Below the pieces are notes generated by a model. The model ran no database searches. It was not told the DNA's origin and saw only the letters and a program-made list of their open reading frames with translations. Made by a program: the position numbers and the translations under genes. Shown here one piece after another: positions 49,241 to 61,064 of a stretch of DNA of 64,000 bases. Source of the stretch: Synchiropus splendidus. Lineage: Eukaryota > Chordata > Actinopteri > Syngnathiformes > Callionymidae. How positions within the stretch are numbered: position 1 is the stretch's first letter; the number at the start of each line of letters is the position of its first letter. Location: NCBI RefSeq assembly GCF_027744825.2, contig NC_071335.1, positions 14,326,501 through 14,390,500 on the forward strand, read 5' to 3'.

Positions 49241-50404
49241 AAGAGTCAGTGGAAAGTTTTACATAGACACTATAAGACATGCCATGCTACATTTGTCACT
49301 GTGGCAAAATGTCACTGTCAGCACAGACACAGAGAGAAACAGAGAACGCTCAAGTGTTGACCGAAGGTTTTGAGGGTCAAGAGTGAGAGCAAGAACATTC
49401 ACTGTCTGATGACAGAAAGTGCTACGCTGCATCTCTCCATAGTGACAGCACATCCATTAAACGCCTGAGAGTCCATAAGCACGTATTGTGTTTTGCTTCA
49501 CTGTGTCAAGGTTGGGAAATCGGGACGGTTTTTAACTTTCAAGCTAAGGAAGGTCACAGGAAGATTAATCGGAAGACGCGGTAGGAGCTGAAGGAGAAAA
49601 TACGCAGCAGTGTAGACAGCAGTGGTGTTCATAGTTCCACGGTAAATGGCTATGAAGGCAGGGTTTTGCTGGAGAGATGAGGAAGAGTATCACCAGTGGA
49701 TCAGATATACATCTGTAAAGGTTATGCAGTTTAATATGGCTGCCGCCTGGTGTCGTCATAATCCTCAAATTATATTAGTGAGTTTACTATTATCCCATTG
49801 TTAACTTCATGTCAGACCATTTCCAAGCTGCAATATGTTGAAACGATATCAAAATCGAATACTTAAGAATATGGTGCTTTGATTTAGCGCGATAAAGAAG
49901 AGAAACAACATGAATTTTCATTTGTTTGTCAACTGCCATCTGATTTGTCATACCAGAGTGACATAGTTTAACATCGCAAGTGTAAGAACACACTGCAAAG
50001 AGAACATTTCTTTAGTCCCTCTTTTGAACATCCAAGTTACAACCAGCTTGACTTACGTCCATCTGCACTTAGGACCACGGCCAGCAGATGCTTATTTTTT
50101 CTTATTTATTATTCATCTTATATTTTCTTATTTATTCAAAATCTAGCAGCCCGCCAACACGTACAACAAGTATGGCAGCCAGCCGGCATTGCGTACGATA
50201 GTTACGGCTGTAAACAGCTTGGTACATAATAGAAAAAGTTGCTTAAAAATGCAACAGATTGACTTTGTGTATCCTATACAGTAGTACCTATAAACCTTCG
50301 TGTTGAGGGTTATGGGTTGGTCGGAATCGATCCCGGTCGTAAGTCGGATGTTACTTGTAGTGTTTATAAATCAACCCCTCAAATACAAACCTCTCATTTT
50401 TTGA
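49241..50404. other. Gene-free stretch, nothing recognised
   Basis: Single-copy DNA; no exon, hairpin or repeat could be supported. Confidence 0.5.
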
Positions 50405-50595
50405 AAAATGAAGTAGCGCCACCAACTGAGCTCTAAAAATGGCGACGCTGCTTTGCCATCTTTGGGGATGGGCTGAGGAGGCGCCGTGCAACAGTACCCC
50501 AGTGTCACAAAGACAAAGACTTGAGAATAGAAAGTGCCATCTAGTGGGCTGTGAAAACAAAGGCACTGATTCCTGAAGCCTCATAAGCCCATCAC
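50405..50595. repeat. Diverged fold-back repeat F
   Basis: GGATGGGCTGAGGAGG at left (50465) and AAGCCTCATAAGCCCATCAC at right, with AGTGCCATCTAGTGGGCTGT between them. Preceded by another CGCCACCAACTGAGCTC half (50416). A worn member of the family. Confidence 0.6.
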
Positions 50596-52580
50596 TTGTG
50601 ATCGCTTTAAATAGTCCTTAACACTTTTCACCAGCTTTAAGTTGTTCACATAATCTCGGTCACAGACAGTCTGCGGTTCAGCTGCCTGCTTTCCACTGAG
50701 CATGCGCTATAGTCAGTGAGGAAGCCTGCGAGCACCGCCTGTCACTGCTCTCTGCTTGGTAACTCAGATTGGACTTTTTTTTTCCTCACAGCGCTCGCAT
50801 TTATATTTAAGAATTTCTGCAATGATGTAGTTCCGGAAAGGTGGATTTTTGTAGGTGAAAAATGGAATAAAAGTGTCCAAAAAAGTCCCGAGCACGTGTC
50901 TGAGGCTCCTCATTAAAGAAAACATCTGTTTCTCCAAATAGAGCTTGATGTTACTGCCAGCATAAAGTATTTAGAATGAATAAATGAGTGGCTTCTTTGG
51001 AATGAGCGAGGCTGGAAACTTGTGGTGCAACATCCACCGAGAGCGGTGGCGAGGAGCCCACAGCAGTGGGTTTAAAGCAGAAGACACTATTAACACTCTA
51101 ATGAAAAATGCATGCAGCGCACGAGGCGAGAGATGACATCAGGTGTGATTAATAAGAAGCCTCACTTGGCAGTATCTGCGGCGCCAGTCACGGTGGGATC
51201 ATCAGGAACCGCGGCGTGAGGCAAAGCATTACTAACAAGCTGCAAGAATGTGATGGATCAAACACATCAGATAATAAGAGAATTTCCCCGCATAATTAGC
51301 GGCACTTAGAGTCAGTTGGTGCCACTCAACCTGGCAGAGCTGAAGTGTCTCAGTGCTGCCTCCGGTACTTGCAGATCGCGGGTATTCCGGCCTCCTCTCT
51401 GAGGGGAGACATACAAATGAGCACATTTGCATGAATATTCCAACTCTGTGGAGGATGCGGACCAACAACTGACAACACAGAGAGCATAAGAAGTGACCAG
51501 CGGCCCATTAGACTGGCGTAGCAAGCGCGCGGCAGATTGCTGAGTGGAGCAGGTGCTGGCTGTGTTCTGTGCGGCGCAGGTTAATTGACTTGGAACACGC
51601 ACAAGAAACAGTTATTCATATCGCTGCTCATAAAATCACGGGCGAAAACGTGGATAAACGTAAAACAAAATGGACTGACTTTGTCTCACGTTGTTCTCGG
51701 AGACTGTGCTGGCACACCTGCTCCCGCTGTCTGGTCAAACCTGCGTCCAGTGGGCAGAACACGTTGCACTGTTCTTACCTAGAAGAGACACCCGCCTGGG
51801 GTTACTTACTGTACATAACCCCGGTTCTGTGAATCCACCAAGGGCTTCACTTTGCCAGCTAGGATGGGGTGCGCCTTTATTCGTAGAAGTAGGGTTACAT
51901 AGCAGTGACCTTGAGTTTGCCCAACATGAGAATACGACTTACCATCATCCTGTTGAGAGTCATTTCAAAAAGCAAAGTTTCCCATAAAAGCAGAAAAAAT
52001 GATAAGTATTTACACGTTACAACGTGTACTTGCAAGTATTTCGGGAAATAGTGTCGGGTTTCTTATCTTTCAATTCCAGTTATCGCTCACGCTTATCGTT
52101 ACTGACATAAAGAAGACAAATGGGGAGTGTGACCCGCCTGCAGTCGCTCACCTGTCTCCCCGATTTCAACCGGATCTGACTCCGTGATACACCAGAGTCA
52201 TCAGTGATATTAATCAGCGTCTTCCCTTGGAAGTCATTAATTTTATCTTGTGTCGCCTTCTTCTTCTCCTCTCTTATCTAAGCGTGTTAAGGTGGGCAAG
52301 ACTGGAGGCCACTGATCAAACGTGTGTGTTTGTCTAAACAAGGAGTCGCATGAATCAAAAATCTGATCACTTTGGAGAGTGACTTATGCATTAGTAACAG
52401 CACGCACATTTCAAATGTTATCATTTCAGATGGATGGAAGGTATTCGACACTTCATTGTTTTTTGTTGACATAGGATTGAAAATGGGCATTTTCACTGCA
52501 AGTCCAAAGTTTGAACACACATTCTCATTTCATGGTTCTTTATTTTCTTTATGGTTTCATTTAGTTAGTAGAGTCGAGTA
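50596..52580. other. Gene-free stretch with a possible SINE scrap
   Basis: The phrase TTACTGTACATAACCCCGGT (51806-51825) recalls a common fish repeat, but its borders could not be set. No gene supported. Confidence 0.4.
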
Positions 52581-52800
52581 GTAGAGTAGTGGAAACCCTG
52601 GCCATTGTGTAGTGAAAAACCTCCCTGAACAAAAGCAAACTCTCTGCTTTTGTCTGCTTTTGTTCAGGGATTCCTCCATGTTTGTTGTTGTTGTTATCAT
52701 CCTATCTGCCACGTGTCTTGTGCATCAGTGGGATCAGTGGACCAGGAACTCCTGCACTCACAAAGGTTCCCTGTTGTCTGGAGAGCAAACTGTTAAATGA
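52581..52800 (-). mobile_element. Hairpin-bearing repeat, copy 3 (partial)
   Basis: Same orientation as copy 2: GGAAACCCTGGCCATTGTGT, the hairpin at 52623-52669 (CCCTGAACAAAAGCA against TGCTTTTGTTCAGGG) and GTGGACCAGGAACTCCTGCA. The AT-rich tail is missing. Confidence 0.75.
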
Positions 52801-53507
52801 AATGAATTTTTTGTTGTAATTCATTTATCGTAATAATGTTGTAATTAATTAATCGTAATAAAATCATAAAAGTCCCACCACTAAAATATATATTATAAAA
52901 GCTGAATGACATAAATAGAACAATACAACAGACATTTTTTGTCATTTTAATTTAAATATATGACATTTTTCAGTCACTCTTTAGTTAGATCAGATGCAGT
53001 GCGCTGGTGTGAACTTGTGTTAAACACATCGAGTGACTCGAACGAGAACACTCTCCGTTTATTCAGGTCGTCTCCATCCCATGTCTCCCCCACGCACATA
53101 AAAAATTCATAAATGACATAGATTAATGTGAATAACTTTCAAATGTAATTCATCAAAACTTTTCCACAGCATGAGATTCATCAGCTCCATTTTCCCCCTG
53201 ACTATATTTCAGTTACAATACAGAAAAGGTTTGTATGAATAACTTAGAATAAACCAAAAAATCTTTGACTCCTTCTAACCTTTCATCAGCCGTGTTCATG
53301 AAAGCAGCAGGACACTTGAGGGCCATTTCATGTACCTATTTACGAAGAAGCAGTGAGCTGAGGCTGCTGCGAAGATCAAACTCAGGCAAAAAGCATAAAT
53401 GAAAATACACATGATTTATCCCAATCAAAGGGCCAGACATAGCAAAGTGTTTCATCTTCTTCAAAGAGATGTAACCAGAAACGAGGAAAGGGGTCTCCAG
53501 CTCTGTT
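52801..53507. other. Gene-free, AT-rich stretch
   Basis: Nothing recognised apart from TTAATTAATCG-like AT-rich sequence at the left edge, which may be part of the neighbouring repeat. Confidence 0.4.
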
Positions 53508-53792
53508 TTAAATGAAGGAGTTGTTCGCATCATGCCAGAAATGTTGAGCAGCTAGAGGGGCGGCGTCAAAAGTGCCATCCTGTCTGTCCTGCAGGGCTTT
53601 TCTCTGTTGGCCAGAGGAGCAGGTGAGTATCTCTGAGACGTACAGGAGCTGCGGAGCTGGCATTGTGCTGATGATGACACTCTTAATGGACTCTCCTGAG
53701 CCCACAGGCCCAGGACAAATGGCCAGAGGCAGACCGAGGTTTGGCTGCAATAACAACCCAGGCAGGTACCAGGCAGGTGCCCGGAGACTCAA
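53508..53792 (-). CDS. Unassigned ORF, possible terminal exon
   Basis: 94 codons ending in TAA. From a good acceptor (TTATTGCAG) the frame reads PNLGLPLAICPGPVGSGES, then PAPQLLYVSEIL and AAQHFWHDANN, with a fairly GC-rich third position against an AT-rich background. I recognise no family and found no upstream exon or nearby polyadenylation signal. It may be chance. Confidence 0.15.
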   Translation of the reverse strand: MSLRAPAWYLPGLLLQPNLGLPLAICPGPVGSGESIKSVIISTMPAPQLLYVSEILTCSSGQQRKALQDRQDGTFDAAPLAAQHFWHDANNSFI

Positions 53793-53979
53793 AGGCTGCT
53801 CCTCATTCTGTAGCTATTTAGTTGCACATCGTGGTGTTCATAATATACTTGGTCAATGAGAGTGAATAAATTACTGCACTATCACAGGTGAGAACTGTTT
53901 GTCGACCTGCAACATGAAGAGTAAATGTATTTTTAAACAGACAGAATATCACAAGAAGGACAAAGGACAAAAAAATATA

Positions 53980-54566
53980 CTGTAATTTCCGGACTATAAG
54001 ACGCTACTTTTTTCTTATACGTCAGTGCGGCAAATATGTGGATTTTTACAGGCTGAGATCATACTAAATCAGAGGCTTTTTTGTTTTTATTTACCCTTTA
54101 AGCACTCAAATGTGCTGTTTTTGTCCGCATGTCCACAGCTCCATCAACAGAGTCGATCTCCTGGATGTCTGGAATCGAGAAGCAGCAGCTGAAACCCACA
54201 GCGGTGTAGGAACTTTGGGCACACGCGTGACAACAGCGCATTTTGAGGGCTTTAATGGGAATGAAAGATGTGAGATACTGTCTTGAGACAAAGTGCGTTC
54301 AGATCAAAAGTCCGACGTGAACACAAGCGAGTCGGGTTTTGGTCGCTGACTTGATCCCGGCTGGAGAGCTGCAACTTGTCTATTGTGAGAGCAGCGTGGA
54401 TAAAACAAGACGCTCCGTATTACGTTACGTATTTCCTCACTCTCGATGCCGGTGCACCATTGACCTTTCTACGGTGCAGACAGCACCACTGAACCTGCGG
54501 CTTACAGACCGGTGTGGCTTATGTATGAACAAGATCTACTTTCCTTCTTAAAAAAAGAAATTACAG
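53980..54566. mobile_element. TA-flanked MITE of the CTGTAATTTCCGGACTATAAG type
   Basis: Ends CTGTAATTTC and GAAATTACAG are perfect inverses, with TA on both sides. The left interior TTCCGGACTATAAGACGCTA and right interior TGCGGCTTACAGACCGGTGT are the hallmark of a widespread vertebrate MITE. 587 bp, no transposase. Confidence 0.85.
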
Positions 54567-56184
54567 TATGAAATAAAATCATTCATATAGCTTAAGGAAT
54601 CTGACATTGTTGGGTCACTATTATATGGGCCATATAAAATGACTCGGTGAGCCGGATTTGGAACCTGCGCCTTTGGTTTCACACCACTGTGCGCTCCCTT
54701 ACTGAATGGCTTTGCACTTTTCTGGGGTTCAGTTTGCACATGTTTTAATAAACATAAACCTTCAATAAATCTGCCATTCACTAATTCATACCTGTATTTT
54801 GTGCCGCTGACACAGTCGTAGCAACCTTTGGATTTTCTCCTCATGGCTGGTTTATATTCCTTTTCTTGTAATTTATTCGAGTCTTATCTACTTGTAATGA
54901 ATAATCGTTATCAATCGGCGCTATATTGACAGTGAAGCAAGTTGAATCTTTTGATAGTTTGAGTGTGTCTGGCTGCTAACAACCAACTATTCATTCACTT
55001 GTTTTTAAATAGAAAAGAAGCTTCCAAAGCAGGACTTGCTTTTTCCTGGCGGTTGTTCGACTGCTCAGCAGTGGTTCTACTCTGTGGGCACATTATTAAT
55101 GACTCTGCCACCCTGCTTATTTTCTCTTCTTGTCAATGTGCCATAAAACTATAGACTCGTGTATTTTATTTAGATGTGTTTTATATTTTTTATAGTATTG
55201 TTGCATATAGCTGACATCACCAGACACATTTCCGTTCAAGTCTTGCTGACTGGACTGACGGTTCTGTCTCCCACACACAAGTTTACTGGACTTGTCTTTA
55301 GAATTTCAACAGAACCAGCCAAGAGCCAGTTTTGTGGAAGAATCTATTCTGTTTTGGCTGCTGCTGCCTTCATTGTCATCAGATTCTCTCTGTCTTTATA
55401 AACTTTTTCAGACACTGTACTCCTGCTGTGGTCACTCAAAATGCCATTTTTTAGCCCTTATTTTGTCCAGTGATTCTACTTTGTCTACGTCTTCTTTGAG
55501 TTGGTCTTTTACTGGAGCGGTTTGTCACATATTTTCGTACATTTCCGCGTCACGTCCTCAAATACCAAGCTGGAGTGTGGCTGGAGGAGATAGCATGGTT
55601 GCTACTACTCTAGTTTGACATTCATGTGAAAACATTTTTGTTGGTGAGCATTCACTGTGTTGAATAGAGAGTAACGCAAGGCATACAAGTGATGTCATCC
55701 ATGACTCACAGGTTGTGAAATCGACTTAAGAGGTGTCAGATTTAAAAGGACTATTTGACTAATGGACTTGTCAAGAGCAGCATACGTGCGTCTGCCTCTC
55801 TCCCTGGGTAGCTTCCAATCATCGCATCACTCACATAAACCCGACACCCACCTGAGTTTACATCCCTGCTGCCTCGCATTGCTTGTCTTTTCTCTTTCCG
55901 GCTTCCTTTCATCAAAACCCAAATTCACATCCCACGCGACAACATTATGACATCCCCAATTTTCTCCTTGGTTAACACCTATAAAGTTTGCTTTAGGGGA
56001 GTTTCAGATCTGACATTTTATGCTGACTACAGACACAGAGGAGAAGGTGGTTTGAGACTTCACTTAAGCTGCAGTACCGGGTTTCACCTGCTCGCTCCTC
56101 AGGACGTCTTCGGAACTGTGGATAATTCAAGATGTGGGGGGAAATTAATGTATATTTACAAGTGACAAAATAGTATATTCCTAC
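54567..56184. other. Gene-free stretch, nothing recognised
   Basis: Several short frames (about 55.2-55.6 kb) without domains. No repeat could be named. Confidence 0.5.
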
Positions 56185-56663
56185 TATTACTATTATTACT
56201 GACTCACTCTTATATAGAAGACTGTCTTGGGCTTGACCCCCCATTATTTGTGGGCTTTACTACAGCAGTTGCTGTGCCTTGCACTCTTGCACGTCATTCA
56301 GTTTTTCTGTTCCTAGCGGACAGAATTTGGAAAAAAGAGCTTTTAGCTTTGCTGCCCCCTCTGCATGGAAGGTGCTACAGGCTGAACTAAAGCTTTCTGA
56401 ACCTACTCCACTTCAAGTCTTCAGTTCCATACTGAAGGATGGACAGCGATAGATCATTGAGCAGTGCTTGTGCTTTGAAATTGTAATACGTGGTTCGTTG
56501 TTGTTGTCAGAGCTCCTGCGCTTTGAAAACCCTACTGCACTGCTGCATGTCTATGTTCATACTATCACTCCTTCGTGAATGCTCTCAGACCAGGTCACCC
56601 TTGTGAGAGAGATCCAGATCTCAATGGGTTCATTATCTGCTAAAGTAAAGGTTAAATAAAAGC
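56185..56663 (+). mobile_element. LINE 3' end, plus orientation
   Basis: The plus strand reads FAAPSAWKVLQAELKLSE then TPLQVFSSILKD, the usual C-terminal signature of a fish non-LTR ORF2. The 3' UTR phrase GAGAGAGATCCAGATCTCAA then TGGGTTCATTATCTGC and an AATAAA at the end follow. The reverse-transcriptase body is missing. Confidence 0.75.
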
Positions 56664-57780
56664 AAAATTCTTGCTATTAGTTTTCAAATTTCACTGTACT
56701 GCACTATTTATACTATTTTTTATAATAATATATAGTTATGATAGTAGTATTGTACCACTTAATGATTACTACAATTATTATTATTTGAATACATGGTGTA
56801 CACAATATGTTTTGTGTACACATAAACATATTGGTATTTGTTATTTATTTTAGTGCATTCAAATGCTTTGACATTTTTTAGCAGATTTAGTAATAATGCA
56901 CAAAAACAAAATGTGAGTTTATGTTTACATTTGTTATTATTATTATCGAGAGGAGTGTGCACCATGAGATGCTGTCATCAGAGAGATTTCCGTTTCTTCA
57001 TCCCTCAAACATATCTAACGTTATCGTCCGCCTCCGTTTTTTTTTTTTTTTTTTTGGACCACAAGGTATACATGTGACATGATATCCAGTCCAGACGTGT
57101 GACGTGGTATATGGTCCAGTCACCGCAAAAACCTGTTTCCATAGCAAAGAATTGTGATTTGCACCGTCGATACGCAGACATTGCACCTCCTCCTCCAAGC
57201 CTAAAGACGTATTTAGCAAATTTTCTCTGCATGTTTGTTTTCGCAATTTGTGAACATTTTTACTAGAACTGCTGGATGGAAACCTCATTTATGACCCCGA
57301 GCCTTACATTACCCAGAAGAAACCACCCATAGGGCTTGATGTCCGTCTGTCGAATTTTGTCATGTTAACTTTCGCAATGACCTGCCATGTATTATACATC
57401 ATTTTCACATTAATAGATGACCCTATTTTCTATTTTCAAAAGCTTATTTCTTATTCTGGTCACACATGCTTTCATAAATGTTAATGGAGTGCATCAATAC
57501 TGAAGACCTTGGGTTACTCTCAAAATGCATGATATATCCAAGTTTTGGAGGAAACAACTTCACAAGGTTTGTAATTTACTCCTTGTTTTTTTTACGTTTC
57601 GTGGTCTGGTTTTCTCTGAAATTGACTTCCGAAAGGCTGTGAAGTAACAGGGTCAGAAGGAGCGATACAAATGAATCCATGCAAACGTTTCTGAAGGCCC
57701 ATTTAGGCTCAAGGTTACATGCAAATATGGATTCGGACGGAGCCTTCTTTCCATGTCCTGCCTTCATATCGTCCAAGTTT
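56664..57780. other. Gene-free stretch
   Basis: A run of 19 T at about 57037-57055 and AT-rich DNA with ATTATT stretches. No gene supported. Confidence 0.5.
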
Positions 57781-58075
57781 CCACACTGTTTTTCGGGTAC
57801 AGACCAAACGGAGCAGTGGCACTGGAAACTGTGGGCGCTTTGTTGCTGTAACTCATCGATACCCGTCGCTCTAATGAGACGCGAAGTAGATGGAAGAAGC
57901 GGAAATTCTCCGTCCTCCAGTTGCGATATATTAACACAGCCTCACCGACCACCACCTCCTGCAACGCTGCCTCCGTTTTCATCTTGTCCCCAGTCGCCAT
58001 GTTTGTTTTGGAGTTTGTCATTGTCATAAACTTTTGACTGTGGGCTGCTCCCCCTGGTGAATATATAGGTGAACA
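57781..58075 (-). repeat. Interspersed repeat, minus copy (partner at 28.9 kb)
   Basis: Reverse complement of 28858-29090: GACTGTGGGCTGCTCCCCCT, GCCATGTTTGTTTTGGAG, GAAGCGGAAATTCTCCGTCC and ACCAAACGGAGCAGTGGCAC. It is longer than the partner, which has lost about 60 bp. Confidence 0.65.
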
Positions 58076-60439
58076 GCAATGCCAACGCATCAAAGTATGT
58101 GATCAGTGACACTAACAATGTTGGAAATGAAGGGGTACAAATTTAATACACAATACATACATAATATACTCATATACCGTTTAAACCACTCCCATAACTA
58201 CACTGCAAAGAGGATGTTTGTGGAGTGCAAACTCTGTTTACTGTTGCCCTTTTGCTGACTGTGTTGACCTGCAGACAGTGGATGTGTTCAGAATGAAAGT
58301 AACACGGCCCGGTTTCTTGTTTTGTTTGGTGTCACAGTGTTAAGGTGAGACAATGGATGTTTTGAAAGAGGGAGACTTTTGGAACGAAGTGCAGCAAGGG
58401 GTGAAAATGTACTTTTCCAAACCAGTGGGCAAAGGGAAAATAAGGGCAGAGTGGAAATCACATCTGTATCAGACCACCTGACCCATCTCTCCTTTTGCTT
58501 CCTGGGTGATCACAGCATGTAAAAATAGCACAGTGGAAAATATTATCAAGAAAAGTCCCAATGAGCTGCTGATCATTACCTTCAGGATGACGCTTTTCTC
58601 TTCATTGGATTCATCGTCGCATGCATTTCACCCTCATATTTGGATTTTATTTTACTATTTTCCCCACCAAACGTGTGATTCAGTATCTCTACATGATCTA
58701 TTAATGTGTGAAAATGTAACAGACTTATATATTGAACTGCTAAACAAAAGTGAAACTACAAATAAAGCCAAAGTCATTTTTAAACTGAGGTTTTCAAGCT
58801 TCTCTGTGAGCATCCAAGAGAACATTTATGCACGTCTGGCATCATGAGTGATACATGTGGGAGCGAGGTCTAGTTCAGTAAAACTTTGAATTCATTTCTC
58901 GTTTGCCTCTGAATAGCTTCACATTTTTACATCAGTTTGTTGCAAAGCTGCAGCACATTCGCAGCCTTCTAAACCCAAAGCATTTGAGCAACTCACAACT
59001 ATAAGAAATCCAAGCGAATAAAGTCACTTGTTTGTAAATGCACCATTTTTATTTTGGTCGAACTGGGATGCAAAGTGTCCTGCACCCACACGTGGATTAA
59101 AAAGGTCTCCCAGCACAAACGCAAAATCCCCTCCATCAACATAACACCAACAAAGGCTCGTGTTTGCTGGAATGTACAATAAAGGTTTGAAAACTTGGCC
59201 GCTGTCATCCCTATTTTATCCAAGCAGATTATCAGGAGAGCTTTATGGGCCTATGGGCTTTGTTCCGCTATCTTGCTTCAATTTACTGGGTCACTATGGT
59301 GCGGGAGCCAGAGCTGCGGATACTTTATCCACAACTGATCCAAGTGCCTGTGTGACTAACAGCTGCATTGTGAGCAATGTTTGCACAAAATCTGAGTGCA
59401 AATAACTTTTGCAAATGCTCATTGAGCGGCTGCAACTTCATTCAGTCCAGTTTATCCCTGCGTTTTGTTTTGGCTGAGCTGCTAAAGATACATACAGCAG
59501 TAATATTTCAAGCCAGTCTTTAACTTCTTGTAGTCAATGTTTGGCAGCTTAAATGGTTTCCATGGACGTCACATGGCAGATGTTGTGCCCCTGGTGCCAA
59601 AGATATCATTCAAGATCAGGATCCAAACAAGTTTAAATACGTTACTGAGCATGATCTGTTTATTCCTCGGGTCTTTCCAGGTGACTGGCTAAGACATTTA
59701 AAAAGTCATGGGGGTCACAAACAAGATGTCAAAGTCAAGCAGCTAGCAATTATCTGTCTCCTTGTTGCATCAGGATGCAGCTCAGGCGCAGACTGTTTCT
59801 ACGAAATCTCTTGGTCTGGAGTGATGAGCCGCGCCGACTCGATGCTGCTTATTCTCTCCAGACTCATTTGTGCTGAAGTAGTACCAACATGTCCTGTTCG
59901 TATTCCTGTGTTGCTCCTCCGTCAGAGTCTTCTCTGCCAAATCTTACCTTAATAGATAAATCTGCACGAATATTTAGTGGCAAGTTCCATGCCGCCGTGT
60001 CACGTAGAGGAAAGGGGGCCATTCTGTCACAGACCCCACACGTCACCAAAAATAATCTGGCGTTGATTGTTGTGTTTATTGTTATTGTTATGCACCATAA
60101 TCTCACCACGCACACAGCGATGCTAGCCCTGTACTGTTCGCCAGAAATCATCATGTGATCACGCATGATAAAACAAAGTGGTAGTGGACATGATGATGGT
60201 GGTTTAAGGTGTGTTTTGACGAAAAATATTGAAAGAAACATCGTAGTTACTGAACATGGGGAAGACTTTCAGAACTAAAGCTCGTACATGCCTCTGACGG
60301 CTGAGGATGACTGCAGATTGGAGGAAGATTTACTTCTCAAGATTGAAAACTGGCATTTTTATTTCCATCAAATTCAAATGTCAAAAACAATTTTTTCTGC
60401 GCATTTATTTTGTTGTTCCTGGTTGTGTGTGTTTGGTTC
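58076..60439. other. Gene-free stretch, nothing recognised
   Basis: Single-copy DNA. Frames at 58.5-58.8 and 59.9-60.2 kb have no domain or splice context. Confidence 0.5.
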
Positions 60440-61064
60440 TGTCATGACTGCTCAAGGAATCAGAACCAAGTGCTGAACCGTTAGTGGTTTACAGAAGACT
60501 CGGAACAATGAGAGTAAGTTTTAACAGTAACTTTAATACGAATACACAATAATCAAAAGCAGGAACAGGAACGCGGAACTAAGGGAGTTGACACCAAATG
60601 TGGAGCGAAGGTGACAATACAAGGTGATGAACCTGAAAACAGGCAAATCAAAACTCAAGCCTTAATAACGGAGTCACAGAAAACGCACTCTCGAGGCCCA
60701 GATAACAAAAAGCTCTCGGTGGTGGAATTACACACACAGACACGAGGAATAAATATAATGAGAGAAAAGAAAAGGTGAGTCACAAAAACAGTCACACGCC
60801 ATTCTAATAAGAAGTGAGAAAAAAGAAAACAAAGCGAGGACTAAGCAACACACGCACGCACCAATCGAAGAACTATCAAAAACACGGGAGAGCAAAATCA
60901 CGACAGGGAGAGTTTTACTGTAGGAACGCGAAGTAACCATCTGGCAACAGTCTGGCAGCAAGGTGTTGATATCCACGAGGCTTGTTTAGATGATCAGCAC
61001 CAGCAGTGTGAGACACACACGACTGGAAACGCCAAATTAAAGTGCAGAAAACACAAACATGACA
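60440..61064 (-). mobile_element. Solo LTR, probably gypsy-like, minus orientation
   Basis: A 625-bp unit beginning TGTCATG and ending CATGACA, a perfect 7-bp terminal inverted repeat of the TG...CA type. Read on the minus strand it has an ATTAAAG signal (near 60533) before the 3' end. No internal retroelement genes flank it. The expected 4-5 bp target duplication is not seen (GGTTC against GCAAA). Confidence 0.55.
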
